A stretch of DNA of 64,000 bases from NCBI RefSeq assembly GCF_022458985.1, contig NC_061788.1:1535826-1599825 (forward strand), written 5' to 3'. The notes beneath the pieces were generated by a model. The model searched no databases, was not told the origin of the DNA, and saw only the letters and a program-made list of their open reading frames with translations. The stretch is from Mugil cephalus. Lineage: Eukaryota > Chordata > Actinopteri > Mugiliformes > Mugilidae. Shown here piece after piece: positions 1-13,574 of this stretch. Both the position numbers and the translations under genes were made by a program. Position 1 is the stretch's first letter, and every line of letters starts with the position of its first letter.

Positions 1-3000
1 GATGGGAGGGTTCTTGGGAAGCGTCTCCGAGCCCGAGCCGTTGGACGTGATCTCCACGGGAGCCTGGTCGACGTGGGCAGGGCTGGACGCCGGCTCCGCC
101 CTCTTCTGGTCCGCCGCTGCAGGATGGACGGCCGTGGAAATGAAGGTCTCCACCCGACTGGTACGAAATGTGCTCATCTGGAGATAAAGGAGGCGGTGCG
201 AGGTGAAACACACTAACACACACAACACTAACACTGTCAGAGATCACACAGTACTCATTAAAAAGTGAATATTGAAAGTACTTGTACAAGAAATCAAGGG
301 TTCATTCCCACATGGATTGATTTAGACTTAAAAGTCTAACAGCAGAGGGGATAAAAGATCTGGGATAACGAATAACACATGATGATAGTAAGAGTTATTA
401 TTACCTGGGAGTCTAGGAAAATAGGAAGAATTGCTGTTGGCTGGGAGGCCAGGAAGCCAGGAAGGGCTACTGGTATTAGCTAGGAGGCTAGGAAGAGTTA
501 CAATAAGCTGGGAGGCTAAGACGATAGGAAGAGCTGCTGTTAGCTGGGAGGCTAGGAAGATAGGCAGAGTTACCATTAGCTGGGAGGCTAGGAGGAGCTA
601 CTGTTAGCTGGGAGTCGAGCATGCTAAGAAGAGTTACTATTAGCAGGAAGATAGGAAAAGTTAACATTAGCTAGGAGGCTCAGAGTAGCTACTATTTGCT
701 GGGAGTCTAGGAAGAGCTACTGTTAACTGGGAGGCTAGGACGATAGGTTGAACTACTGTTAGCTGGGAGTCTAGGAGGCTAAGAGTAGCTGGGAAACCAG
801 GAAGCTTGAAAAAGCTACTATTAGCCAGAAGGCTAGGAAGAGCTACTGGCTAAGAAGCTGCGAAAAGCTACAAGCCGTCATACAGATCAGGCACCGGCCA
901 TGCTTTCCACGAAGAGGGAACTTGCTAGCAACAGTCTTGACAGCGGCTAATGGCGCCCACAGGTTAGCACATCTATTATGAGCTAATCTGTTGAATCCCA
1001 TTGAGCCAGAACAATGTTCTTTATCGTAGCTACAGCTGCAGGTGGACGTGTGAGGGAAGTGTCACTTTATCTGATAGTAGGAGCTGTTGATTCAGATCTA
1101 CAGGTTTGTAGTTCTGATCATTCATCTACAGTGGCCCTGAAGGGACAAACACGCATCACCTCCTCACTGTTTTGGCAAAGTTTGTCCTGAGATGCTATTT
1201 GATGCTTTTATTTATAGATGTGCAGGAATGATGAAGAGCAACTAAATGTCCCAACAGAAAAGATTAGTTTGTTCATTTTTGGCCTGTATTAGCTACGGTT
1301 ACTGAGCTGTGACTGGATCAAGCAGGCGGCTGCTCTTTAAATACCACAAGCAGACGAACCTGAGTCTGGAGGCAACGCGGCGACTTAAGCTCCAGCTCAT
1401 CTTTAACAGCGGCCGGGGCACAGCGACACAGCACTTGCTGGAAACCGACTCTGAACCTGGAAGACAAACATTTCACAGTGGGGAGGATTAAAGCTGCAGA
1501 AGGGATTATAAACACAAATACAGATTACCTGCCACGGGAGCAGATCGCCTACACAAGTGCCAACAGAGACGGATAAACGCCGGCAGCCAGAGACAGCTAG
1601 CCCTTTTTTTCAGTTTTCATTTTCAACAGGAAACGTCGCACCTGCTGTTGAGGCAGTAGTAGATGATGGGGTTGTACATGGTGGAGCTCATGGCGAGCCA
1701 CATGACGGCCAGGTACACCTGCTGGATGTAGCGCTGCTCGAACAAGTCAGGGAAGAACTGGTGGAGGAGGAAGTAGACGTGATAGGGCAGCCAGCAGACG
1801 GCGAACGTACACACCACCACGATCATCATCTTCACCACCTGGCACAGAGACAAGCTACGCTCTAATCTTTGCAGTTTATTCTGTCGTTTTTGTTTTGGTG
1901 TGCGGATTAAAAAGCCATTAAATGAAATGGAAGTGTTTAGCGATAGTGCCCGGCAGGGAGGACGGAGGAGGCGGCACCTTGCGTTTGGCGGTCAGCTGCT
2001 CTTTGTAGCGTTCAGACGAATCTCCCGGGATCTCGCTCGCCCACAGGGTGATGCCCACAGTCATGTACGCCCATCCCATAATGCAGAGGGGCAGGAAGTA
2101 GAGGAGCAGTGTGACGCACACGTAATATCTGCAGCAGCAATTAAAACAGGAAACGGATGTTAGGATATGTGGTGTGTTTAGGACAAATGGGTAAACAACC
2201 AAAAGATTAAGACTGTGGAGGACAGGAGATGAAAAGCTTATAAAAAATCATAAACAAGAGTTCAGAAAACATATTTAAAAGTTCGGAGCCAACGAAACCT
2301 GCAACAAAGAATTACCGGCAACAAAGGCCGACTCTGACATCTCAAGTCTCCTATGTCAGGATCAGAAAGTTGCACTTGAACACACCATGAAGACAACCAA
2401 CAACCAGTTGGTAATAACCTTCCACACCTGAGAGGAAACAATGTTTCATTAGCTAGGAAGCTAGGAATCTAGGGAGAGCTACTATTAGCTGGAAAGCTAG
2501 GAAGCTAGGGAAAGCTACTATTACCTGGGAGGCTAGGAAGCTAGGGAAAGCTACTATTACCTGGGAGGCTAGGAAGCTAGGGAAAGCTACTATTACCTGG
2601 GAGGCTAGGAAGCTTGGGAAAGCTACTATTAGCGGGGAGGCTAGGAAGCTAGGGAGAGCTACTATTACCTGGGAGGCTAGGAAGCTAGGGAGACCTACTA
2701 TTACCTGGAAGGCTAGGAAGCTAGGGAAAGCTACTATTGACTGGAATGCTAGGAAGCTAGGGAGATCTACTATTAGCTGGAAAGCTAGGAAGCTAGGGAG
2801 AGCTACTATTACCTGAGGGGCTAGGAAACTAGGGAGACCTACTATTACCTGGGAGTCTGGGAAGCTAGGGAGAGCTACTATTACCTGGGAGGCTAGGAAG
2901 CTAGGGAGACCTACTATTACCTGGAAGGCTAGGAAGCTAGGGAAAGCTACTATTAACTGAAATACTAGGAAGCTGGGGAGATCAATTATTTTCCGGGAGG

Positions 3001-6000
3001 GTAGGAAGCTAGGAATAGCTACTATTGACTGGGAGGCTAGGAAGCTAGGGAAAGCTACTATTACCTGGGAGGCTAGGAAGCTTGGGAAAGCTACTATTAG
3101 CGGGGAGGCTAGGAAGCTAGGGAGAGCTACTATTACCTGGGAGGCTAGGAAGCTAGGGAGACCTACTATTACCTGGAAGGCTAGGAAGCTAGGGAAAGCT
3201 ACTATTGACTGGAATGCTAGGAAGCTAGGGAGATCTACTATTAGCTGGAAAGCTAGGAAGCTAGGGAGAGCTACTATTACCTGAGGGGCTAGGAAACTAG
3301 GGAGACCTACTATTACCTGGGAGTCTGGGAAGCTAGGGAGAGCTACTATTAGCTGGGAGGCTAGGAAGCTAGGGAGACCTACTATTACCTGGAAGGCTAG
3401 GAAGCTAGGGAAAGCTACTATTAACTGAAATACTAGGAAGCTGGGGAGATCAATTATTTTCCGGGAGGGTAGGAAGCTAGGAATAGCTACTATTGACTGG
3501 GAGGCTAGGAAGCTAAGGAGAGCTATTATTACCTGGGAGGCTAGGGAGCTAAGGAGAGCTACTATTACCTGGGAGGCAAGGGAGCTACGGGGAGCTACTA
3601 TTAGCTGGAATGCTAGGAAGCTAGGGAGAGCTACTATTACCAAGGAGGCTAGGAAGCTAGTGAAAGCTACTATTAGCTGGAATGCAAGGAAGCTAGGGAG
3701 AGCTACTATTTTCTGGGAGGGTAGGAAGAGCTTGTTACGAATGGCTGTGTGCACATGATAACAGTTTTTGGCTCACAAAAATGACCTTGATTGTTATGAT
3801 CCAGCTCCAGTTGGAAAAACTACGGAAGCCCTAAGCAGTCATGCATTCATACATATCATTTCCTCTGTTTTCCTGTGATAACGGTCCATTTCCTTTGTTT
3901 TCTCGAGATAATGGGCAAATTATCTTGTTATGTGGTCTCTTTTCTACAATAGTCCTAAGGCCCTAATGGGTAAACAATCTAAAGATTGGGACTGTGGAGG
4001 ACAGGAGGGGAAAAGATCAACAGATCTGACAAAACAGGATAAAAAATGGATTAAAAAATATAAATGAGGGTTCAAAAAACACATTTAAAGGTTAAGAGGC
4101 GATGAAACCTGCATCCAAGAACTACCGGCAACAAAGGTCGACCCCGACATCTTAACTCTCCTATGTCTGGATCAGAAGGTTGCACTTGAACACACCACGA
4201 AGACTACAACCAACAACCAGTTGGTGCATACCTTCTACACCTGAGAGGAAACAACGCTTCGTTAGCTAGGAAGCTAGGAATCTAGGAAGAGCAAGTATTA
4301 CCTGGGAGGCTAGGAAGCTAAGCAATGCGCCCTAAGAGACATAACACAATATGTAGCTTTTAAGAAATTGTTTATAATCAGGCGTTTCTGAAAATAATAC
4401 AAAACTCAAATTCTAGCCCGGAAATGTACAACAAAAGGAAGACTCCAGCAGAACCCAACAATCTAAGGTGACAAAAAGAAATAAAAACCAGGGAAATTGA
4501 CAAATGATACACAACCAAGAACACACAAACAAGAACAAACAAGAACAAAGGAAAAGGGGATCTGAATTCTGCTACACAAAGAACAATCTCAAAGACCTGG
4601 CGAACCGCTGTTAATTAAGAAATGAAATACTAGGCTTAAATCCAGAACAAAATCTATAAAGCACACTAATGCCAGATAAATGAAGTTTACACAACTAGAC
4701 AAAGAGTCCGACGTCCTCGAACCCCTAGACTGAGGCACAATAAGCTACTATTAGCTCAAAGGGTTGAAGCTATGATTAGCTTGGAGGCTAGGAAGCTAGG
4801 GAGAGCTAAGATTAGCTGGGAGGCCAGGAAGCTAGGAAGAGCTATTATTAGCTGGGAGGCTAGGAAGCTAGTGAGAGCTACAATTAGCTGGGAGGCTAGG
4901 AAGCTAGTGAAAGCTATGATTAGCTGGAAGGCCAGAAAGGAGCTATGTTGGCCTGTTACACAACATAACATAGTGATTAGTCTTCAGGTGAAAGACCAAG
5001 TTTAAGTCATGTGATTTGACAAATTATGTTGAGCTAATGTCTACGTGTGATGTTGAAAATTACAGTACTTCCTGTTGGTGCTAAGGGCGGAGCCAGTTCA
5101 GTCTCCAGCCACAGCTGCTACTCCATGTAAAGAAACAATGTAAGGACCTTTACATTATTCATTAGAGGCACACCTGAGGCCACGCCTCCAACCTATGTGA
5201 CATGAATAATGTATTCTTTATGCAAAGAGGCTGCTGGAGGAAAAGAGGGGAAGCTGAGCTCTACGGAATAAAGTGATATAGACACATTCAGAACAAACTT
5301 CTCAAAAATGAGCAGATGTTGCTGCAGCTTTTACAATGAAATTATAGAACAGAACCATGTGCAGCAACGAGAAGACAAAAACCAGACTGAAAAGGTTCTT
5401 CATGACCTGATACTTTGTTCTCACCTTACATTTTTATTGTTTCTCAAAATCTGACCTCAGATTCTTCATGGAGATGGTACGTGTTACTGTCTACGGACTG
5501 AACAAACAAACGAGAGCCTTAGTGATCTAAGCACTGGAAAAGAAACAGGAACCGATGACGGGAAAAACAACGCCAAACAGTTCTCATCTTCATCTTATCG
5601 GAATAAATCAGATCTCAAATATTATGATAAAAACATGATGATCTAGAGGCTCTAGAGGTCGGCTAATAGTGGCTCCCCCTAGCTTCCTAGCTCATAGTAG
5701 CTCTTCCTAGCCTCAAGCTAATAGTAGCTCACCGTAGCTTCCTAGCTTCCCAGCCAATAGTAGCTCTCCCTAGCTTTCTAGCTAACAGTAACGCCCTAGC
5801 CTCCTTCTTAGCCTACAACCTAATAGTATCTCCTCCTTGCTTCCTAGCCTTCCACCTAAAAGTGACTCTTTATGAGTCCTAGCCTCCGAGCTAAATGTAT
5901 CTCTTCCTAGCTTCATATTTTCATTGCACACTGGAACTCACTCACATTTTCTGGAAGTCTCCCGTGTTTTCAGGCCAGTCTATGAAGCAGACGGTGCGTC

Positions 6001-7375
6001 CCGGCAGCATGATGGTGGACGAGTAGTAGTACTGAGGGAAGGCTAGCAGCAGAGCTAGCATCCAGATGACAACCACCACCACCCGGGTCTCTGTGGAGGA
6101 AAGCCTCTGCTGCAGGGGGTGGATGATGGCCATGTATCTACAGGCACAGAGGGAGCAGCACGTACTCACATCATCTGCAAATTAATTCAGCGACTAAAAC
6201 CAAATCTGTCTCCGCTCTCTGTCCACCTGACCTGTCCAGGGCGATGGCCGTCATGGAGTAGATGCTGGCAAAGATGGCCGCTATGGGGAAGAAGTTGTGG
6301 AAGCGGCAGTAGATCAAACCAAAGTACCACTCGTTGTGAACGGCGTAGGCGAAGTTGATGACTGTGTTGAAGGCCGACATGGCGGCTTCAGCGAAGGCTA
6401 GGTTCACCTGAGGAGGAGGAGGAGGAGGAGGCAAGGATGGATTTAGACCCAACAACCATCAGGAACACAGGCCATTTAAACCCAACCCAGTCATTGCTCA
6501 CTTTTCAAGACCTGCTAACAGACAATGACCTGGAGACACAGTTTTTGATGGTTTCTCTCGATCTCTGGACATAATTGAACGTGAAATAACTTGTAGATTA
6601 TTTGACGCCTTCATTTTCCTTCAAAGAACTCGATTTAAAAATGCAGTGAAACCCTCTCTGACATAATTTAATCAACCAAACCATTCATGAAATTATTCAA
6701 GGGGAGACGTTTAGTGGTGAAGACGTTAATTTCAAAGCATCAGATCTTAAAAGTTCCTCTATAGGAACCATTTTAGGATTGAGACAAGAATCCTCATCAA
6801 TGATTTCTGTCTGTTACACCTGAAGGGACACAGCGTCCACACTTCTTTGAAAAGGGTTCATTTGGGCATCATTTGTTGATTTGTTGTTCCTGTTTAAACC
6901 CACTGGTCGTTTAGAGCTGAAGAACTGGAGGCAACATCTTCTAGAAATCCAACAAGTCCACACGTCTTTGTCTAATTTTTTGGATGCACGTTAGTTCTTT
7001 CATTTAAAATATGTCTTTGGTTCCATGTTCTCATGAATGATCTGTAATCTCTACAGAAACTAGTCTAGTTTGGTTAGTAGAGGCTGTATTTACATGACAC
7101 TAAGCATTAATCAACCCTTTAAACTGTTAATTCAGTTTTAAAAACACGCCTTTTCTCACCAGGAAGTAGTTGGTGACGGTTCTCATGCGTTTGTGCGCCA
7201 GAATAATCCAGATGACCACCAGGTTACCGACCACGGACACGGCCACCATGCTGCAGTAAGCCACAGCCCACAGCGTGATCTGCCACACCGGCTGGATAAA
7301 CTGGTTGGAGCCGTCGCTGCAGCTGCTGTTCGTCCCGTCAGTGGCGTTACACTCGGTGGCGTTGAGAGGCTCCAT
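1..7375 (-). CDS. tacr1: Tachykinin receptor 1 (substance P / NK1 receptor), 3' end cut by window edge
   Basis: Rhodopsin-class GPCR for substance P, acting at the plasma membrane through Gq. Coding exons, in order: 7160-7375, 6232-6407, 5946-6137, 1978-2128, 1642-1838, 1360-1456 and 1-177 (incomplete). All have GT-AG borders and the phases join into 402 codons so far; the human protein is about 407. Visible features are N-glycosylation sequons at residues 5, 10 and 16, N51 in TM1, glutamate instead of aspartate in TM2 (LAFAEA, a tachykinin-receptor trait), DRY at the end of TM3, SEIPGDSS in loop 3, CWLPYH in TM6 and NPIIY in TM7. The tail motif LQTQ followed by SRVETFIST matches NK1 rather than NK2/NK3. 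I chose the ATG at 7373-7375 because it has A at -3 and G at +4. Compared with the five-exon human gene as I recall it, there are extra introns after NYFL and after LQTQ. The stop codon is outside the window. Confidence 0.95.
405..870. repeat. Degenerate 36-bp minisatellite block (tacr1 intron)
   Basis: Diverged tandem copies of a unit built from gctgggaggctaggaag and agctactatta, lying between the last two visible tacr1 exons. The same unit recurs at 2,453-3,735, 4,745-4,945, 5,655-5,915 (reversed), 20,335-20,640 and 21,750-22,255. Confidence 0.8.
871..1359. other. tacr1 intron without recognisable features
   Basis: Unique-looking intron sequence between the minisatellite block and the exon at 1360-1456. 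I see no exon, RNA gene or repeat here. Confidence 0.5.
2183..2455 (+). repeat. Left flank of a minisatellite-bearing interspersed repeat, copy 1
   Basis: About 270 bp running from gggtaaacaaccaaaagatt to the start of the minisatellite array. It is clearly similar to 3,965-4,262, including the shared string ggatcagaa followed by ttgcacttgaacacacca and caaccaacaaccagttggt. A shorter match occurs at about 21,580-21,720, beside another minisatellite block. The tandem array therefore appears to belong to a larger dispersed unit. Confidence 0.7.
2453..3735. repeat. 36-bp minisatellite array with a 13-monomer higher-order repeat
   Basis: About 35 tandem units of a 36-bp monomer (core ctaggaagctagggagagct). 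Variant strings recur at an exact 468-bp offset: agcttggg at 2,611 and 3,079, caattatttt at 2,983 and 3,451. 468 is 13 x 36, so a 13-monomer block has been duplicated almost unchanged. Because 36 is a multiple of 3, one minus-strand frame stays open for 433 codons. This is not a protein gene. It sits in the tacr1 intron between 2128 and 5946. Confidence 0.92.
3965..4330 (+). repeat. Interspersed repeat flank, copy 2, with two minisatellite units
   Basis: Diverged copy of 2,183-2,500 in the same orientation, followed by only a couple of 36-bp units. The short array suggests that repeat number changed after the flank was duplicated. Confidence 0.65.
4331..4744. other. tacr1 intron, AT-rich, no feature seen
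   Basis: A-rich intron sequence between two minisatellite blocks. I recognise no exon or known element in it. Confidence 0.5.
4745..4945. repeat. 36-bp minisatellite block
   Basis: About five units of the same monomer family, in the same orientation as the main array. Confidence 0.85.
5655..5915. repeat. Inverted minisatellite block
   Basis: Diverged units reading tagctcttcctagcctc, the reverse complement of the family at 2,453-3,735. This block lies about 30 bp from the 3' end of the tacr1 exon at 5946-6137 and could pair with the upstream arrays in pre-mRNA. Confidence 0.75.
6408..7159. other. tacr1 first coding intron
   Basis: The splice acceptor of exon 2 is built on a (CTC)n tract (plus-strand GAG repeats at 6,409-6,431). 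The rest is unremarkable intron sequence. Confidence 0.6.
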
Positions 7376-7386
7376 GTTCTGGTCAT
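7183..7386 (-). promoter_or_regulatory. Possible upstream ATG / overlapping uORF of tacr1
   Basis: An ATG lies 11 nt upstream of the tacr1 start in a different frame. It opens 67 codons that end inside exon 1. Its context is weak (C at -3) while the receptor ATG is strong, so leaky scanning is expected. Whether the transcript includes this ATG is unknown, because the 5'UTR structure upstream was not determined. The flank at about 7,500-7,640 is CpG-rich and is the likely promoter area; no TATA box was identified. Confidence 0.3.
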
Positions 7387-7639
7387 CGGCCTCCAAAAGG
7401 GAGGGAGGGTGTTAGTAGGGTGTTAAAAATAGACCCCCGTCACCGGGTGGGGTTCTTCGCTGTGGTCAAAAAGAGCGTGAAAACGTAAAGAGAAAAAAAG
7501 CGCATTTGGCACATTTTACGCACCGAGACACCGCCGCGCGCTCCGGAGACATCACCGCGCCATGACGCACCTCCACAGCTACTGACGCTCTCCAGCCTGG
7601 TTAACCCTCCACTTCTACACACCCCCTCCTCACCCCCTC

Positions 7640-8179
7640 CTCACCCACTCCCCACCTCCCCATCTGATTAGTCCACTATCTGCTCTCCGACTCCGTTTGA
7701 CCCTGAAACAACAGAAGTGATCCGGGCCCCTAACGCGACCCCAGCAGGATTAGAAGGAGCTCATTCTCATGATAGTGTTTATGTAACATGAAGGTTAAAA
7801 ACAGGTGACGGTATCAGAATGATTAATGTTTGTTTATGACACGTTATGAAGCAGATACTGGATGTGTAGCACATACCGGGACAGATTTAGATTTGATTCA
7901 CTGATTTATTCCGTATGATCCTTATGAGCAAATACAACAGGAATGAATATCTTTAAGATGTGCATAAGACATTACTCCTTATGCACATACATTCATATAT
8001 AACTACATATAAACACATACAAACATACAAATACGCATATACGCTTTCTGCTACTTTTCTGCTTTTCTTAAATGTGCTGCAATATATATATATAACTAGT
8101 AATAATAATAATTATTTAATCATCAACAAAAATGAAACATGTGACACATTCCTGAATTCCTCCACCTCTCTAGGGATAT

Positions 8180-8180
<1 letters not shown>
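7640..8180. other. Intergenic sequence upstream of tacr1
   Basis: AT-rich single-copy-looking DNA with no recognised gene. It ends at a tetranucleotide repeat. Confidence 0.4.

Positions 8181-8270
<90 letters not shown>
8181..8270. repeat. (TAGA)n microsatellite
   Basis: About 22 uninterrupted TAGA units. Confidence 0.97.
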
Positions 8271-8764
8271 CTTTACTTTGTTATTGTGGAAAAAATGTAA
8301 TATTCCAACGTCTGAGTCTCATCACACTGAAGGAAACGCTGGTGAACTCATGGACTGATTTAGTCCTAGAGGAGCTGCTCTCTGATCTGTTTATTGGCTC
8401 GTTTTAGTTCATATTTGTGTTTGATTTGTGTCTGACTGGCTTCTCTGTGTCGACTCTTTCCCTTCGTGCTTTTCTCGTTACAGCTCAGAACAAACCGAGG
8501 AACCCAGACCTCTCACATTATTAGCATTAAATTTATACGAGACGTGTTCGTTCACCTGTAGTTAGTGGATGTGGAATTTAATTTAAAGTCACATTTGTGT
8601 TGAAGGACTCTGGTGTTGGCTCCACGTGTGTTAGTACTATTTCTAACACTGGTCAGATCTGTGTTGATATTTATTTTTTCTTTTTTGTCCTGTAGTTAAT
8701 TTAGTTCCTACTTTTCATCTTTTTCTTCCTTTTAGTTTTTTTGTTTCCTCCATGTTGTTACTGC

Positions 8765-8840
8765 TGGGGGGAGTGATGGTGATGGTGGTGGTGGGTGGTG
8801 GTGGTGGTGGGTGGAGGGGGTGGGTGGAGGGGGTGCGGTC
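8765..8840 (+). repeat. G-rich GGT/GGGT tract, quadruplex-prone
   Basis: Runs of two to six G separated by T or A, for example gggtggaggg. On the plus strand this is compatible with G-quadruplex formation. Confidence 0.6.
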
Positions 8841-9334
8841 GATATAAGTGGGGTTTGATTGTTGCTGTAGCTCAGCAGGTGCTTCTGAAAACTAGAAGCC
8901 CAGCGTGATGTTGTCCATCCTTTGTGTTCTGGTTTCATATATAATGAAATCATTTCTGTGCAGGAACAGATGTAAACGCGCTGAATCTGGTCTCTGTGAG
9001 CTGGACTTTATTTCACATCATGTCTTAGTTCAGTTCTTGTCCCGTCTCTGTCCAGGTGTCTCCCAGAGCTTCAGACGTCTCATTGATTTTTCTTGTTTTC
9101 AACTGCAGCTCAAACTAAATGTTTCAGGGAGAATTGAAGTCTTTCGGTCACCATGGCAACGGGAACGGGAGCAAACAGAGAGGACAGGTGAATGGAGTCC
9201 ATCTGTCCCTCTGTCTGTCTGTCTCTGTCTCAGCTGATCAGAGTTTTTAGTTTTTCACCTTCAACAGGAGCTGAGTTTTATTTGTCTCCAGCTGCCGTCA
9301 CTAACGTGGAGACGGTGGGTGGGGACAGCTTCCT

Positions 9335-9545
9335 GGGGGGTCTGTCTGTCTGTCTTTCTGTCAGTCTGTCTGTCTGTCTCTTTCTCTGTCTGTCTGTCTG
9401 TCTGTCTCCATGTCTGTCTGTCTGTCTGTCTGTCTCCATGTCTGTCAGTCTGTCTGTCTGTCTTTCTTTCTGCCTGTCTGTCTGTCTCTCTGTCTGTCTC
9501 TCTCTGTCTGTCTCTCAGTCTGTCTGTCTGTCTCTCTCTGTCTCT
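9335..9545. repeat. (TGTC)n microsatellite
   Basis: Imperfect tetranucleotide repeat of about 210 bp. Long open frames on both strands (Cys/Leu/Ser-rich plus, Asp/Arg/Gln/Thr-rich minus) are artefacts of the repeat. Confidence 0.95.
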
Positions 9546-9724
9546 TTCTCTCCGTCTGCCTGTTGTTTTTCTGTTTTTTCCAGAAAACCCATTAAATCGT
9601 GAGAGTTTCTTTAGAACCAGGACAAGTCGACACAAACAGACGGGAGGAGGCGACGTGGAGACACATCGAGGGGCGAGATGAAGTGAAGACAGAGTCCCAG
9701 GAGGAGGACGAATAAAGCACAGCA

Positions 9725-9780
9725 TAACCGCCATAACATTATGACCAGTATGTGCAGAACGACCCACTCTGGTAGAAAAA
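9725..9780 (+). mobile_element. Solo MITE end (cataacattatgacca family)
   Basis: Contains ccataacattatgacca, the terminal sequence of the MITE seen complete at 13,575-13,760 and 56,028-56,205. No partner end was found nearby. Confidence 0.45.
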
Positions 9781-9983
9781 GAAAAAGAGATAACTTAGAG
9801 ATAACTGGACATAACTTTAAATATACTGAAAAATGTTAACGTCAGGGTCAAGATACGATGGGCAACAGGAAACCAGACAACATAAGGATCCACAGGGAGA
9901 AAAAGATACACAGGCCAACAAGACCAAACATAAATATATATATATGTATTATTTTAATATATTGTTCATTATGCGTATATGTA

Positions 9984-10187
9984 CAGTGGGGGAAATAAGT
10001 ATTTGATCCCCTGCTGAATTTGTAAGTTTGCCCACTTCCATAGAAATGATCAGACTCTGGTTTTTATGGTTGTTTACTGGTTATGGGTATAGACAGAATA
10101 TCAATCGAAAATGCATAAAAAACACACAATCTAAAAGTTATAAATTGTTATGTATTTTATTAAGGGAAATAAGTATTTGATCCCCAA
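9984..10187 (+). repeat. Left terminal inverted repeat of the Tc1 element
   Basis: Outer and inner direct-repeat motifs lie at about 9,990 and 10,164 within the arm. These are expected transposase binding sites by analogy with IR/DR Tc1 elements. Confidence 0.93.
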
Positions 10188-10299
10188 CAATTCACTTAGA
10201 ATTCAGGCTCCTACAGATTGGCTGGTGCGCATGTGGCACACAGCTATGCTCAGTCAACTAATTACCAATACTCCTGATCTTAACTCGTCATGTATATAA

Positions 10300-11589
<1,290 letters not shown>

Positions 11590-11591
11590 TA

Positions 11592-12449
11592 TATCTTGTT
11601 TTTAGGTTACTTATTTCTTAAATTTCCCCTGAAAATTTATATTCAGGATAAAAGTATAAATGTATTTATTTATTCAGTTTTTCAGGGTAACAATAATAAT
11701 AATTGTTATTATTATTATTTTGGTTTGTTTTTCAGAGTTTTTTTTAAAAAAATTTTTTTAGACTACACAAGTCGACCACGTCTGCTTCCATTAAATCAAG
11801 CTCAGTAAAGGAATTAATACATTTATTGTTTCAAATAAACTCAGAAAGAAAATGAGTCATAAAAACAGATCACAAAATTATACAATAAATTATCATTATT
11901 ATAAGATACGAGACAAATGTACATTAAATGGCTGCAGCCCCAGAGCTGAATGGTGCAATAAGGGAGGAACATATAATATACAGAATGAATATATCATTTG
12001 TTCTCTGAACTTAAAGCAGCTTGTATTTTATTAAAGAGACACGCGGTAAAAATTTAAAATGTATAATTATTATTATTTGTTTCAGATGCTCCATTTATAC
12101 ACTGATCTAAACTGTGTCCCATCTTTAGGAAGAATAACTGGAATAAAACATAAAATAATCTGCATGGACACTAAATGTAGCATCGGATCGTTCGTGATAA
12201 AAAAAAAAGATGAGTTTAGATGAGTTAACGTCTTGTTAATTTATTCAACCACCAGGAGGCGCTGCACAAATGTCGCCACAGAGAAGAAAAGATTGATTTA
12301 CTGCTCAAGAACCTTCTGAGGCCAAAGGTTAAAAATCCTTCTGATGTGGGTCGAAAACAAGAGTTAATCCAGTGTTTTGTTGACCTGTCTACAGCCTTGA
12401 CCTCCACACAGACACAGACACAGATCAATAATAACGTGTAATAAGAAAC
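11592..12449. other. Intergenic, AT-rich, nothing recognised
   Basis: No coding exon, RNA gene or known repeat was identified. Confidence 0.4.
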
Positions 12450-12720
12450 TACTGTTTCTTTGTGGTGGTGAATTAAATGTGTGTTTTATTACACACAGAC
12501 ATATTAGACACAGACAGTCATTCATCTGGTTTTCATTTTTACTGAGTTATATATATAATATATATATATATTTGTACTATACTGACACATATTCTTATTT
12601 CCTTCTGTATTTTTATATATTGCTTTATATTTTTATAACAGGGACATATTGTCACATAGATTTATATGTTCTTATATTGTCTATATTTCCTGGTATTACT
12701 GTGTGTATCCTATATTTTTT
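12450..12720 (+). repeat. AT-rich segment duplicated at 14,525-14,820, copy 1
   Basis: Shares, in order, tgtttctttgtggtggtg, a gtgtgttttatta run, tttgtacta and ttatatgttctt followed by attgtctatat and cctggtatta with the second copy. Direct orientation, clearly diverged. Confidence 0.6.
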
Positions 12721-13224
12721 CTGTCTATTTTTACTGCCTCTATGTTCTTTTACTGTTTTATATTTCTCATATTCTAGGTAACTATATATATACCTAGAAT
12801 ATGAGAATATATATTATATATTTCCTGATATCACTGTATATATTCCCTTATATGGTTTATATTTTTATATATTTTTATAATTTACATTTAATACTTACAT
12901 ATATCCCTATATATTCATTGACTTTCTCGTATTTATATTTATATCAATATTTCTATTGGTCCTATATATATTTATATATAGTTTTATATGTGTTTCTGTT
13001 GCTTCTTTATATGTTTGTATGTTGTATATTCGTATTGTTCCAGAGCTCAGAGAGGACGTCGTGCTCCGACTCTTCTTGGTTTCGTCTCCTTCTCTGTCAG
13101 ATCCTTCGTCTTTGCCAGGAGCTGTGATCTCCTCCGAGGTCAGACATCACGCTTCCTGACGCCTCCGCTCCAGCTGTGAGAACACAAACAACTGAACATC
13201 CCAGGATTTAAAGTCCTTTCACGT

Positions 13225-13260
13225 TCCTCCTCCTCCTCCTCCTCCTCCTCCTCCTCCTCC
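13225..13260. repeat. (TCC)n microsatellite
   Basis: Twelve TCC units. Confidence 0.95.
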
Positions 13261-13574
13261 CGTCAGTCATTTCACTCTTTTTAGATTTTATATTGTGTCT
13301 CTGGGACGCTCGTCCTCCGGCCTCCACATACATCACCACATATCAACCAGACCGGACATTAAATGAGTTGCTTCGTTAGACCCTGCAGCACAAACTCCAC
13401 GTACGTCTGTTAGTGTTTGATCAGCTGGTTGAGACGGAGCCACTGGCCTCATTCATGAAAACATTAAAAACAAATTACTACTACACTGTTTTTATGTCGT
13501 ATTATTATCTCAGGGCCGTGACCATGCGACAATGAACTCTAACTCTAACTAAATGTATATGTTGATATATAACT

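Noticed and set aside
2453..3754. 433-codon minus-strand open frame rich in Leu, Ile, Val, Pro, Ser
   Set aside because: It is a read-through of a 36-bp tandem repeat; the period is a multiple of three, so one frame stays open. No start context, splicing or homology.
9192..9767. Cys/Leu/Ser-rich and Arg/Gln/Thr/Asp-rich frames
   Set aside because: Translations of the (TGTC)n microsatellite.
12479..13127. Tyr/Ile/Phe-rich open frames
   Set aside because: AT-rich repeat DNA; composition follows TAT/ATA runs.
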